A stretch of DNA of 64,000 bases from an uncultured Clostridia bacterium. GTDB lineage: Bacteria; Bacillota; Clostridia; Oscillospirales; CAG-272. The DNA is taken from NCBI GenBank assembly GCA_944393415.1, contig CALYAD010000036.1, positions 1-64,000 of the forward strand. The letters are read 5' to 3'. Below the pieces are notes generated by a model. That model did not search any database. It worked only from the letters and a program-made list of their open reading frames with translations, and was not told the DNA's origin. Positions 7,284-17,700 of this stretch are shown here, piece by piece (the stretch's first letter is position 1; every line of letters starts with the position of its first letter). The translations under genes were made by a program, and so were the position numbers.

Positions 7284-8570
7284 TTAGATTTTTTTGACCG
7301 ATTTTTTATTTTCTGCCGCTTTGGGGTACACAACGCTCATAGCAAACCGCTCAGGCGACAGTACACGTCCGGCTAAAGCGTTAACGTCCTCAATGGTCAC
7401 GGCAAGAAACTCTTCGGCTCGTCCGAGCGGCTCCATACCGAGAATCGCGCTGTCAAATATGCTTTCCGCCGCCTCGGCGCTGTCCAAGCTTTTTAAAGCG
7501 TCCGCATACATTACCCTTCTTGCTCTTTCAAGAGCCTCCGCCGACACACCTCTTTCACGCAGCCTTCCGGCATACTCGCAAAACGCCTCAAACACCGCCT
7601 CCGGATCGTCGGAATCGCCGCCAGCGGCAAAATACGGCGCTGTCCGTCTGCACGCGTAACCGTAAGAATAATTTTCTGACAGCAGACCTTTTTCGTATAG
7701 GCTGCAGTAAAGCTCTTCACATTCCCCGAAAAGTATTTCCGAAAGCACCTGACACGCGGCGGGAAAATCCCCCTCCGGATATTTGATCCCTATTCTGAAC
7801 ACAGGGATGGAAACCTCCATCTCACGCTCCGCGCGTTTTCGAGCACATTCAATTGTATCCTTATGTCTGTCAAATATTACCTTTGGCGTCTCCTTACCCG
7901 GAAGCGCTCTGTCGACTACCCGCTCGACCTCGTCGGGATCTATCCTTCCGCATACCGACATAACCATGTTGGACGACCTGTAATATGAGTTATAGCAGGC
8001 ATACAGGAGAGAGGGGGTGATTTTTGAAATTGAATCCACGGTCCCGGCAATCGGAACCGCCGCAGGATGCTCTCCGTACATTGCGCCCATAAGTAAATAA
8101 TGCAGAGCATCAGACACACTGTCCCGGCACATCCGTATCTCCTCCGAAATAATTCCCTTTTCTTTTTTTACGTTTTCAGGAGTAAAATACGGTGTCGTTA
8201 CCATTTTAATAAGAAGCTCGAGCGCCTCGTAAAAACGTTCGGTGCATGTGAATAAATAAACCGTAGTATCTGCCGAGGTATACGCGTTCGCGTCCGCGCC
8301 CAGCGCCGCAAATCCCGCGGAAACATCCTCTCCGTCAGGAGACTCGAACATTTTATGTTCAAGAAAATGCGCGATCCCCGCGGGAACAGTCGATGTATGC
8401 CCATTGCTATCCGTCAGGGTACTGTCGCAGGAGCCGTAGCGTGTTCCGAAAAACGCTGTGTACTCAGTAAATTCCTTATTCAACACATATATATCGAGAC
8501 CGCTGCGGTGTCGTATCCTGACCAATTTCTCACCGAGCAGCTTGTTTTCAATAATTTCTCTTTTATTCAT
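7284..8570 (-). CDS. M16 family zinc peptidase, YmfH-like (catalytic partner)
   Basis: This 428-residue protein has the inverted zinc motif HFLEH (H68, E71, H72) with the distal acidic ligand in SEEIRM (E143/E144), so it should be an active pitrilysin-family protease. No signal peptide is visible, so it is probably cytoplasmic. Its start overlaps the stop of the upstream M16 gene by 8 bp, implying translational coupling. The family is typical of two-gene Firmicutes M16 pairs (ymfF/ymfH), in which one subunit keeps the zinc site. Related pairs process peptides in some RiPP clusters, but no RiPP genes are present here. The substrate is unknown. Confidence 0.85.
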   Translation of the reverse strand: MNKREIIENKLLGEKLVRIRHRSGLDIYVLNKEFTEYTAFFGTRYGSCDSTLTDSNGHTSTVPAGIAHFLEHKMFESPDGEDVSAGFAALGADANAYTSADTTVYLFTCTERFYEALELLIKMVTTPYFTPENVKKEKGIISEEIRMCRDSVSDALHYLLMGAMYGEHPAAVPIAGTVDSISKITPSLLYACYNSYYRSSNMVMSVCGRIDPDEVERVVDRALPGKETPKVIFDRHKDTIECARKRAEREMEVSIPVFRIGIKYPEGDFPAACQVLSEILFGECEELYCSLYEKGLLSENYSYGYACRRTAPYFAAGGDSDDPEAVFEAFCEYAGRLRERGVSAEALERARRVMYADALKSLDSAEAAESIFDSAILGMEPLGRAEEFLAVTIEDVNALAGRVLSPERFAMSVVYPKAAENKKSVKKI

Positions 8571-9864
8571 CCGGTCCCCTTTCGGCGACGCCGTTCAGAA
8601 AATAATTTATTTTCAGCCTTGCTTTTTTGGCAACCCCGGCCACGTCTTTTTTTGTGACCGCCTTAATTTCCGAGACATATTTGTCAGTATCGGTGCTTCG
8701 ACCGCTTATCTCGCGACTGATAACCCATTCAGTATAGCTTATCGGGCTATCCGACAGCGTTCTGTAAGCGCTGAGCAAGCTTTCGACAGCGTTTTTCATA
8801 TCTTCCTCAGTTATATTGTCCGGATCACATAATTCCTTAAGCTGAAGCTCGGTCTCTTTGATTACCCTTTCTCGGTTTTCCGCGGATATTCCGCTGACCA
8901 CATACATGATCCCAAGCGCGCTCTGCTGTACCGACGAACAGTAATAACAAAGATTGAGCCTCTCTCTTACGTTCATGAAAAGACGGCTTACAGGAGATGC
9001 CCCGAATATTTCATTGAATATCTGAAGCGGGGCCGTATTTTCAGGAGCTTTGCCCATACTGTACGCAAGCACAAGCCGACTTTGAAATGCATCGATACAC
9101 TCTGCCTCATCCCTTACCGACTCCGCGTCAACAGGTAAGACAAGCTTCGGGATCGGTATGATATCCTCTTCGTTTCTCTCCGCCGTCAGAAGCTTGGCAA
9201 AGCGCGTTATTTTTTCTCTGTAGCCTTCCTTATAGCTACCGGAATAAACTATATGAAGTCTGCTTTTTTCCAGTATAGCGCGCAGCAGCTTATAAAGCGA
9301 CTCAGGCGTCGCCTTCTCAAGCTCCTCCGGAGTACCCAGCGCGTCGCACGCATACGGAATGTCTCCGAGCGCAAGACGTTCACATCGATACAACGCGTAT
9401 GAATTCTTATTGTTTATCCTTGATCTGATCCTGTCAAGCTGGTTTTTCTTTTCTATCGCCAAATAGGAAGGCTTAAGCCCTCCGTTTTCAAGCAGCGGGA
9501 AGACAAGCAGCTCGGAAAGCAGCGACAGTATGTCTTCAAATATATCCTCGCCCGCTTTTTCCGGAATAAAACGGTTATCCAAAAAATACGCGTTCACTCT
9601 GAAGATCAGCGTATACGGCGTCTTTACTGTTCTGACAGAAATATCCGGATCATACAGCATCGCGATATGGCGGCCAAGCTCAGCGCTTGTCGGATATTTT
9701 CCACAGCCTCTTATAAGCACTGCGGAAAGCAGATTACAGCGAGTAATATTTTCCTCGCTGAGCGGAAGCAAAAAATTCAGTGAAAAATAATTGCTTTTGA
9801 ATTTTTCCGACGGTATCACAGACAGATCGACCCCGGGAGCAACTAAAACACTTTTTATTTCCAT
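8563..9864 (-). CDS. M16-like protein lacking the zinc motif, YmfF-like
   Basis: This 433-residue protein has the overall M16 layout (N-terminal domain, then SRLFMNVRERLNLCYYC near residue 310), but the place of HxxEH reads CGKYPTSAELGRHIA. The zinc site is missing, so it is predicted to be the non-catalytic half of a heterodimer with the next gene. The start ATG at 9864 follows a textbook GGAGGTG. It is first in the ymfF-ymfH-lgt transcript, about 105 bp from the promoter at 9972-10001. Confidence 0.82.
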   Translation of the reverse strand: MEIKSVLVAPGVDLSVIPSEKFKSNYFSLNFLLPLSEENITRCNLLSAVLIRGCGKYPTSAELGRHIAMLYDPDISVRTVKTPYTLIFRVNAYFLDNRFIPEKAGEDIFEDILSLLSELLVFPLLENGGLKPSYLAIEKKNQLDRIRSRINNKNSYALYRCERLALGDIPYACDALGTPEELEKATPESLYKLLRAILEKSRLHIVYSGSYKEGYREKITRFAKLLTAERNEEDIIPIPKLVLPVDAESVRDEAECIDAFQSRLVLAYSMGKAPENTAPLQIFNEIFGASPVSRLFMNVRERLNLCYYCSSVQQSALGIMYVVSGISAENRERVIKETELQLKELCDPDNITEEDMKNAVESLLSAYRTLSDSPISYTEWVISREISGRSTDTDKYVSEIKAVTKKDVAGVAKKARLKINYFLNGVAERGPDE

Positions 9865-9971
9865 TACGCCGCACCTCCGGATCAGAATAAAACGATAATT
9901 GCGCCGTATAACGATCTCATCGCGGATTTAAATAAATAATTTTGATCGCCATACATTCGTTAATCAAAACA

Positions 9972-10001
9972 AGTATACCATATAATAATGTGTAATTTCA
10001 A
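9972..10001 (-). promoter_or_regulatory. Promoter of the M16-lgt operon
   Basis: On the minus strand TTGAAA (9996-10001) and TATACT (9972-9977) are spaced by 18 bp, close to the SigA consensus, upstream of the YmfF-like gene. Confidence 0.6.
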
Positions 10002-10052
10002 GAACTTTTGAAAACTTTTTACGAATGAATATTATTTCACTATACTTTATTT

Positions 10053-10089
10053 ATTAAAAATAGCAGTAAATCCTTTTATCCGTACTGCT
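10053..10089 (-). terminator. Terminator of the 628-aa gene
   Basis: AGCAGTA (10062-10068) pairs with TACTGCT (10083-10089). On the minus strand the stem is followed by ATTTTTAATAAAT. It lies 28 bp beyond the stop codon at 10117. Confidence 0.65.
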
Positions 10090-10116
10090 TCCGACCGGAT
10101 AGCTCGGCAATGACGA

Positions 10117-12003
10117 TTACACCGAGCGCATAAGCTCGCTCAAGGTCGTAAAAGGAGTGATCTGCCGGAAATAAAAAGCTTTTTCCCGCGCCTGACGGCA
10201 TAGCTCCTTTTCATCCTTTGTCACCGTCGTGACTTCCCCGTTTGCACTCCTTAGCTTTTTATGACTGTATCTGTCCTTTGTTATCACAGTAAGTTTTATA
10301 CCGTTAACGCTCCTTGCCGCTCTTAAAATATTCAAGAGCAGTGTGTACGGCTCGTCCGCACTGAAGCAAATGAGCTTTTTATCTTTGTTTACACAGTCTT
10401 TTGTAGCCTTCTTCTTACTTCCGTCCGGAGAGCCGCACGCGCACCTGTCGAGGTAAGCTGCGTATTGAAGCAGCTCCGTGTCACAGCCTGACAGCATGAA
10501 TCTTTCCCTTACCGGTCTAAGTCCGCTTTTGGTTTCCACGGCTGTTACCAGCCTTTCAGTAACACTGCTTTTCCTATACGAACGTGATGTTTTCATCGTA
10601 TACAGCTTACCCAGATTGGATGATTTCGCCCTGTAGATTTCGGACATACGTAAAAATCCGGAAAACGGCGCGTCGAAGTACAGCTGTGCAGCTCGGATCA
10701 TTATACATGAATTTGTATAAACGTCTTTACTTCCGATTTTTCCTTTTATAAAGCTCCAAAAAGCATTCTCACTATCTCCGAATAATATTATCTTAAGCAT
10801 TTCCGGCAGTTTATCAAAAACTCCCGCGACCACATTAAGTTCCTTGTAGCAAAGAGCTCCCGCGATACCTGCCGCCGTATTACCGGCCATGCAGGAGTAC
10901 ATTGTTCTGGGCAAAAGAAGCTCAACAAGCTTTGACGCGTCCTTGTTTAAAAAATAAAACTCCGGAAGCTCCTTTGCCAAATTCAAGTACGCTCCTGCAA
11001 GCGCGGTAAGACAGACAGCGCTCTGCCCGTCCGAGCCCTCCAGCTCTTCGGTACTCGTAATAAACCTGAATCTTTCCAAAAGAGTATTGCTGAGCGTCAG
11101 TGTCTCCTCCGGACCAAAAAAACCGAAAAGGCGCATCGCTACCGCGCCGCAAAGCGCGTACACTATTTCATCCGCGCTGAAAAGCCCCGTGCTTTCCCGT
11201 CTGTATAGCTCCAGAAAACAATCCGCCGCGCATCTCGCCGCGCGTTTTATCGCCGCTCTGTTCACCCTTGCGTTTTGAGTGCCCGGATTTACAAAATAGC
11301 TTTCTTTACAGCATTCGAGTTTAACCTCACGACAGGCTATATTGTCTTCTCTGTTATTAAAATCATCTGCGTCGGCGGGATACATACCGTCCCGTGACTG
11401 AGCTCCGTTTTCTTTTTCGCAAATAGGCAAAACAGCTCTTCGAGCTCCATTTTCAATAAATTGACGCCTCAGTATATCTATACCTCCCGGCGGCGGAAGC
11501 ATCACCATATGAGGCGTTATGTGTTTTTTATTTTTGAAAAACAGATAATTATCCAGCGTTCCATGTCCGGTCAATACTCCGTACGCGGTCAAATATATCA
11601 TGCCGCAGTCTCCGAAATTTTCATTCCCGTAATACGAGGAAAACACTTCCTTATTACCCGAAATAAATGATTTTACATCGTTTAAAGCTCCCGTTTCTCC
11701 GTCATCGCAGGAAAAATAAGCGTACGGAAATTTTTTACTTCCCACATGATATCGCCGAGGTCTTATTGCGCAAAAAAAAGAACGGCCGTAACGTTTTGTA
11801 TATGTGCTTACATATCTTTCGGATTTTTCCGCTATCTCTCCGTCTCCGGCGGTGTTATAGCAAACCGAAGGGGGAAGATCGAGCACCACTCCATATACAT
11901 TACCGCTCCTGTAATTGGACAGGTACAGCATCAAAAGATATTCAAAGGCCTTATCAACCTCTCCATTACCGCAGTACATTATCACAATAACATTATCCTT
12001 CAC
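10117..12003 (-). CDS. Uncharacterised 628-aa protein, N-terminus distantly GT84-like
   Basis: I do not recognise the whole protein. Residues about 1-125 follow the pattern of the glycosyltransferase (GT84) region of cyclic beta-1,2-glucan synthases: a strand, then LLMLYLSNYRSGNVYGVVLD, then YTKRYGRSFF and RPRRY followed by a Gly-Ala-Leu (compare LEVYYLAN, YGERFF and RPRRW in that family). This is from memory of the family pattern and needs a profile search. Residues about 240-470 look all-helical, with many Ala/Leu/Cys, and the rest is Lys-rich. No signal peptide or membrane segment is evident, and no GH94 phosphorylase domain is obvious. The GTG start at 12003 has AGGA about 15 nt upstream. 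It is monocistronic, with its own terminator. Confidence 0.55.
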   Translation of the reverse strand: MKDNVIVIMYCGNGEVDKAFEYLLMLYLSNYRSGNVYGVVLDLPPSVCYNTAGDGEIAEKSERYVSTYTKRYGRSFFCAIRPRRYHVGSKKFPYAYFSCDDGETGALNDVKSFISGNKEVFSSYYGNENFGDCGMIYLTAYGVLTGHGTLDNYLFFKNKKHITPHMVMLPPPGGIDILRRQFIENGARRAVLPICEKENGAQSRDGMYPADADDFNNREDNIACREVKLECCKESYFVNPGTQNARVNRAAIKRAARCAADCFLELYRRESTGLFSADEIVYALCGAVAMRLFGFFGPEETLTLSNTLLERFRFITSTEELEGSDGQSAVCLTALAGAYLNLAKELPEFYFLNKDASKLVELLLPRTMYSCMAGNTAAGIAGALCYKELNVVAGVFDKLPEMLKIILFGDSENAFWSFIKGKIGSKDVYTNSCIMIRAAQLYFDAPFSGFLRMSEIYRAKSSNLGKLYTMKTSRSYRKSSVTERLVTAVETKSGLRPVRERFMLSGCDTELLQYAAYLDRCACGSPDGSKKKATKDCVNKDKKLICFSADEPYTLLLNILRAARSVNGIKLTVITKDRYSHKKLRSANGEVTTVTKDEKELCRQAREKAFYFRQITPFTTLSELMRSV

Positions 12004-12236
12004 GTCTACGACCGTTCCTTTCGCTTCTGCGAAGCGTGAAATTTTTACTCTTTTGCCGCCCGCGGCATTTGTCCTTCTCCGTGAAAAATAAACCGACGGT
12101 CTGCTGTTTTTGGTAGCGCTCGATCATATTTCAGCCGTCCCGCGTTTTCCCGCAAGAAACCGCCTCGCCGAAGCGCGGCGTTTTTCGGTTTTGGCCGATA
12201 TATATAATCACAATCTATTTTGATTATACAAACAAC

Positions 12237-12335
12237 TCAGCGTTCACCGCTCTTTCCTACGATGCAAAGGGCTAAGGTTATAAAAGCGACCGAACCGCCA
12301 AGCATCATCCCGGCGATAAACGAAACTATAGTCAT
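12237..12335 (-). CDS. DUF3789-like small membrane protein, 32 aa
   Basis: The ATG at 12335 follows AAAGGAAG and opens a 33-codon frame to TGA at 12237-12239. The peptide starts MTIVSFIAGMMLGGSVAFIT and is a single hydrophobic helix with a short basic/polar tail (GKSGER). This matches the short (30-45 residue) one-helix proteins often annotated DUF3789 in Firmicutes; the family assignment is from memory of the pattern xFIxGxxLGGxxxxxxxALxxVxGR. Function is unknown. It sits alone between the 628-aa gene and the end of the importer operon. Confidence 0.6.
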   Translation of the reverse strand: MTIVSFIAGMMLGGSVAFITLALCIVGKSGER

Positions 12336-12530
12336 ACTACCACTTCCTTTTAATGAGTTCAGTTTACGTTTACTCCCCTACCGTCAGCGATCACTTATCA
12401 TCTCCAGGCTTTTTCGAATATACAAGAGTAAGCCGTTTACATATATTTTTCACGCCGTTCCAGATTTTATACTAAAAATAAATATCGCTTTATATTCACG
12501 ATAGACGCTCTTGGCGGTTATAAAAATAAA

Positions 12531-12574
12531 AAGGGAGCCGCGCAAACGCTTAAAGCGTCTGCCGCGCCCCCTTT
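12531..12574 (-). terminator. Terminator of the importer operon
   Basis: A long hairpin. AAGGGAGCCGCGCAAACGC (12531-12549) pairs, with small mismatches, with GCGTCTGCCGCGCCCCCTT (12555-12573). It is followed by TTTTTATTTTTATAA on the minus strand and lies 22 bp after the stop of the last permease. Confidence 0.8.
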
Positions 12575-12596
12575 TAGCGGCTATTATCTCAACAAA

Positions 12597-13664
12597 TTAA
12601 CCGACGATACCGGAACGCTCTATACCCTCAACCAGATATCTCTGACAGAAAAGGTATACGATAAGAAGCGGAGCGATGATCATCAAGCCTATAGTATTCT
12701 GTATAGCCGCCTCATAGATCGACTGCGCCGCGTATTCCGTATCAAGCGAACGCGGTATCTCACCTACTAAGTGCGGTAACAGATATGTCTGTGTCCGGTT
12801 ATAGAACAATCCTGTATAGAACTGATCGGTCCACTGCCATGAAAACGCAAACAGGAAAACAGTTATCATCATAGGAACGGACAGCGGCAGAACTATACGG
12901 AAAAATGTTCTGAAAACACCTGAACCATCGATATAAGCCGATTCCTCAAGCTCATCCGGAACTCCACGGAAGAACTGACGCATCATAAATATATAAAGTC
13001 CGTTCTTGAATCCGATTCCGCCTAATGATAGTATAACCAAAGGCCATGGTGAGTTTGTGAAATCAATATACGTGGCATTCCCGGGTATGATATCAAGTCC
13101 GCTGAAAACTCCTCCGCCAAGTAAATTCAAAATTCCATAAATATCAAAATTTTTGAATTTCATAAACAGCGCAAGCTGTAAGGTGGAGTGAGGCACTATC
13201 ATCGTAAACAGCACCAGGGCAAACAGGATCTTCGAGCCCGGAAATTTGAACTTCGCGAAACCGTAACCGATCAGACAGCAGATAAAGGTCTGTATAAGCG
13301 CTGATATAAGCGAAAGAATAAACGTGTTTCTCAGCGCCGTAAAATATTTCAGATCCGTTATGATCGCGGCATACGTGTCAAGCGTGGGATATTTTGGTAT
13401 AAGCTTTACCGTAACGTCCACAAAGTCCTCCGCGCTCATAAACGACGCGGTTATCTTTGAGAAGAATGGGTAAAGTATAACATAAGATACTCCAAGCAGC
13501 AGTATAAAGCGGAATATCCTCCAAATAAGAGTGCCGACATAGGAAACGTTGAGGTATTTAAGCTTCAAGCGCTCCACTCTTGAGGTTCTCTCAAAATCGA
13601 CTACTATCTTATTTTTTGACTCCTTAAGTATCTTTGGAGCCTCATTGGTCGTCTGATTATCCAT
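12597..13664 (-). CDS. Sugar ABC transporter permease, MalG-like (second pair)
   Basis: A CUT1-type inner-membrane permease of 355 residues with six predicted membrane segments. The EAA loop, EESAYIDGSGVFRTFFRIVLP, sits at about residue 255 and would contact the transport ATPase. An N-terminal cytoplasmic tail of about 55 charged residues precedes the first helix, longer than usual. I chose the ATG at 13664 (MDNQTTNEAP) because a perfect AGGAGG lies 11 nt upstream; the open frame further back overlaps the upstream gene. It pairs with the MalF-like gene 20 bp upstream. No ATP-binding subunit is encoded in the operon, so a shared MsmX-type ATPase is likely. Confidence 0.88.
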   Translation of the reverse strand: MDNQTTNEAPKILKESKNKIVVDFERTSRVERLKLKYLNVSYVGTLIWRIFRFILLLGVSYVILYPFFSKITASFMSAEDFVDVTVKLIPKYPTLDTYAAIITDLKYFTALRNTFILSLISALIQTFICCLIGYGFAKFKFPGSKILFALVLFTMIVPHSTLQLALFMKFKNFDIYGILNLLGGGVFSGLDIIPGNATYIDFTNSPWPLVILSLGGIGFKNGLYIFMMRQFFRGVPDELEESAYIDGSGVFRTFFRIVLPLSVPMMITVFLFAFSWQWTDQFYTGLFYNRTQTYLLPHLVGEIPRSLDTEYAAQSIYEAAIQNTIGLMIIAPLLIVYLFCQRYLVEGIERSGIVG

Positions 13665-13684
13665 TTTCAAGAAAACCTCCTTTC

Positions 13685-14716
13685 TCAGTCTCTTCTCTGA
13701 TAGAAGATATACGCCTTCATTATCAGAAATACTACAAGTACTATCAGAATTATAACTCCGAAATACATCCATGCCATAGCAGCGGATACCGTCTGTCCGC
13801 CTTCCCCGCCGCCTGTGTTATAAGTATTGGTGATGTACCGCATAACAACGTTGGATTCGGATGTAAATGAGTCGATAATTGTGTATATCGCGTTAACAAG
13901 TATCATAGGGCTTATCATCGGGAAAGTTATCTTCCAGAATGTCTCCCATGTGGTAGCTCCGTCTATAGCGCAGGATTCATATATCGCCGGAGAGATAGAC
14001 TGCAGCGCCGCAAGGAATATAAGCATCTGAACGCCGCTTCTCTCAATTATCGAAGATATTCCGTTAACCGCACTTATAACAACGTCCGAAATCTCAGTTC
14101 CTATTTTCATGTTTTCGAACAGCATAGTGATCATGTCGGCGTTTATCGAAAACGACTCAAGCTGACCGTTGTTAATCGACTGCGACTGGTCTCCTATGTA
14201 ATCATTATATTGAGACGTAACCGATGCTATCGTTCCCATGATACCCGTAGCACATATAACCGGTATAAAGAATATAGTTCTGAAAACCGCTCTGCCGAGA
14301 ACCTTCTGATTCAGTATTACCGCTATAAACAGCGAAAATATAACTATCGCAGGTATGTCAATGAGCAGTCCTTTGATACCGCTTAAAAGCGTTTGAACAA
14401 AGTCAGGGTCCACGAAAAGAGCTTCCTGATAGTTTTCAAGTCCGATAAACTCTATAACAAAACCGGCGCTTGAATCGAATGTCATAGACGATAACGAGTA
14501 TCTGAAGGATTCGGCTATGACCGGAAGGTATACCAGCAGAAGTCCGAGTACAAACGGCAACACGAACAACCATCCGCTCCTCGCCTTGCGTTTATCCAAA
14601 GAAACGGCTTTACGACGTTTCTTTGGCGCAGAAACCATGGGAGTTGAGACTCTCGGCGTCATTGGCGCTCTCGGAGGTACCGGATTCTGTGGCTGAAGTT
14701 TAGCTCCATTATCCAT
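13685..14716 (-). CDS. Sugar ABC transporter permease, MalF-like (second pair)
   Basis: This 343-residue permease has the binding-protein-dependent transport domain. The EAA motif, YESCAIDGATTWETFWKITFP, is at about residue 262. The N-terminus has about 40 Pro/Arg/Lys-rich residues. Between the third and fourth helices is a loop of about 60 residues (YNDYIGDQSQSINNGQLES...) that is probably extracytoplasmic and longer than in ordinary sugar permeases; it could be a docking site for the large binding proteins of this operon. It is 20 bp from the MalG-like partner and 20 bp after the DUF5696-like gene. Confidence 0.88.
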   Translation of the reverse strand: MDNGAKLQPQNPVPPRAPMTPRVSTPMVSAPKKRRKAVSLDKRKARSGWLFVLPFVLGLLLVYLPVIAESFRYSLSSMTFDSSAGFVIEFIGLENYQEALFVDPDFVQTLLSGIKGLLIDIPAIVIFSLFIAVILNQKVLGRAVFRTIFFIPVICATGIMGTIASVTSQYNDYIGDQSQSINNGQLESFSINADMITMLFENMKIGTEISDVVISAVNGISSIIERSGVQMLIFLAALQSISPAIYESCAIDGATTWETFWKITFPMISPMILVNAIYTIIDSFTSESNVVMRYITNTYNTGGGEGGQTVSAAMAWMYFGVIILIVLVVFLIMKAYIFYQRRD

Positions 14717-14736
14717 TAAATGCTTACCTCTCTTTC

Positions 14737-17700
14737 TTATGAGTTAGCCTTGGAATCGTAGAAATCCTTGGCTCCGATCGTTATTGTCTGACCGTTATCC
14801 TCTATCTCTACCACATAGTTGTTATAGTTAAGATAGAAGTAATGACCGTTGTCGTACTCAACATAGACCACGCTTCCGTCGTCTATTACAAGATTTGACG
14901 CCATCTCCCGGATCATTCTGTCAATTATATCCTGAAGACCGCTTTCCTCATGGTAGGCGATCAGGGATTCGTACAAATCGCGTCCCTCTTCAAGCTCTGT
15001 CTTATTCAGACCATAAAGATTAAGATACAGCTGCGCGTCCTCACCGTAGGTCGCAACTATTCTCTCATAGTCCGAAAGTCTTGCCACATAGTAGTCATAC
15101 TCTTTCTGATATTCAAGAAGCGTCTCATCGTACTCGTGCTGAGCGTCAACGTTTATATCATTGCGCTCATCATCCGTTAGCTGACGGTTACAGGTTATAA
15201 ACCGGTGATCGTTTATCAGCGAGGTCTGAACATCAGCCAGCGCGTTATTAAGTCTGTCATAGATTCCTTCGGATATCAGGTTGCCGGCCTCGTCATACTG
15301 ACTGAGCAGGCTTTCCTTCCAGATCTCATATGATATGGCGTAATACTGAGAAAGATTTTCATCCTCTTTAAGAAGCTCTATGTTCTGATACGAGAGCATC
15401 ATATAAAGAGTAGCTCCGTTCTCGATTATCTTGAGCATCTCATACTGCAGATCTCCCGCCATATTCGTGGGAGTACCCGCAATAACCACATATCCGTGGT
15501 AAGCCATTCCGAAGAAAGGTATAGATTCGCTTGACGACAGGAAGCGGCTGGAATCAAGAGGCGCGTTAAGTATCACGGAGGCGTACGGAAGCGTATAAGC
15601 GTTTCCGGAATCCAGCATCACCTTTCCGTAATTAGAAGTCAGCTGTCCAAGCATTTCCTCTGTATGAGACTTGGCGTCCTCGCGGTTGTACGGTTCATCC
15701 TCATCAAAGTCTGAGTTAAGGTCTGAGCCGAGAGTTCCGACAGATATCGTCGTCGTCTGACCCTTGAGCAGCTTTGTCATGGATTTATTGAACTTATCAA
15801 AGAAATCCCTGTATACGCTTGTGGAGATACAGATCTTTCCGCTTGTCGTAAATGACTGCAGAACCGGATCGTACACCCTCTTTGTTATATAACGGTTATC
15901 GATCGTCTTCACGGCGTGCTTACTGTAGACAAAGCCGTCGAACAGACCGTTCTGCTGCATATAAGCGAAATCAAAATCCGGATATACACCGATACCTCGT
16001 TCGGAAGCGTATGTGAGGAAATCTCTGAAGCCGCTGTTTCCGCCCGTTACGCTTTCAAACTTAACCTTTGTAGGCACAGTCGGCACCATGCCGTCGTTTG
16101 TAAATCCTGTAAGTCTGAAGCTTATATTGGTTATCGGAGATGTTGCGGTGGTAAGCTCTTCCACCATCATCTCCAAATCCTCAAAAGAGGTCAGAGCTTT
16201 TTTGACTCTTACCGGAATGCTGAGTACAGACTCATCAGTCTCTGTTAATCCGAACACCTCGATATACAGAGGGATATCCTCATCGGCTTCCGTTATACGG
16301 GATATATCGCCCTGCGCCTCAAGATATTCGCGGTATGCCTTTGCCATACCTACATATGAGGTATCATAGTAGGATCTGCCGGTAGCGGCTCCTGCCGCGA
16401 TCGCTTCGGCGTTTTCGGGATCGTTTACAAGCTCACTGTCTGTAAGCATAATATAATTGATCCTGAACGAGCCTGTATACTTACGCTTTGAAACGACAGT
16501 GTATTCCGAGTTAGACGCTATAGATATAGCCTCGGCTAGGTTATATGAGTCCTTAGGTCTCGGATTGAAGGAACAGTATACCGAACCGTAGCAGTATGTT
16601 CTTCCTCCGTGTACGGACGTGATGGTAGTCAGAGCGTCTCCTTCCGTAACTATCGCCACATATCCTGTGGAATGAGTTCTTGCTTCCGCCCAGTTCGGCA
16701 AAGTCAATCCCGTCTGGACTTCGTCAGAGGTAACCACTCCAAATACCGGCATTCGGAACACCTGCTGATTCTGGTTTCCTATCTCCTGATAAGCATAATC
16801 CTGTCCGTATACTTTTCCGCTCTGAGTCGTCATTGACTCAATATCCTCAAACCTTGTAATGCTGCCGGATCCGTCAGGTATAAAGGTATAACCGTTATAA
16901 TACGAGTTGCCCGCGCCCATGTACTGGAGTATTTCTATTGAGGTAAGCTGATAGTTGGTTTCGTCAAAGGTAAGACCGTTGGCGGGGAAACGAACCTCTA
17001 CGCCGTTATCGGTAAGGTAATACTCAAGCGCCATCTTGAAGTTTGCCGGGGGAATATTTCTTTCCGTATAACCGGTCTCCCTATGGTCCTTCTCAAGCTC
17101 CTCGTAAGTATATTTCGGACAATATTGCTTTATCCAGCTTTCAATGAGCTTAATTTCACGCGCAACCGCGGTCTCCGAAAATACATATACCGCCGTACCG
17201 TTCTGTGTTATCGGATAATCCTGATACATCTTATTCAGGAGGTCCGGGTAGTTTGCCACAGCAACCGGATCCTTTAATTCATAGAAAGCTGATATTCTTT
17301 CATCTATCATACTCTCAAGCGGAAGGTTCTGCTCCAGCTGAGCGACAATCATCTCATCAAATCTCGTCTTGGTTATAAGCCTTGGGACAAGCGTTCTGGA
17401 TTCTTCCTCGCCTATGGAATATTCAATACGAACTCCTCCGTTGAGTCTTTTTACCTTTATCTGCTCAAGCAGCGCGGCGTCCTTAAAGGAGTTATAGTTC
17501 TTTGAAACACCGTTCTCTACATAATATATGTAAACCTGGCTGAGCAGCTGACGCTTATACGTCTGAGAGATTATCTTATCTTCCGGATTTTCCGAATTGG
17601 GGTCTCTTACAATCGGATATTCGGCCACATCAAACGGATTTGTAAAGAGAATGTCTCCCGTATGCTTATCCTTTATCGCGACCTCTCCCGTTATGCTGTC

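Noticed and set aside
11993-12127. 44-aa minus-strand ORF overlapping the start of the 628-aa gene
   Set aside because: No SD, very basic low-complexity end, and overlap with a better-supported start.
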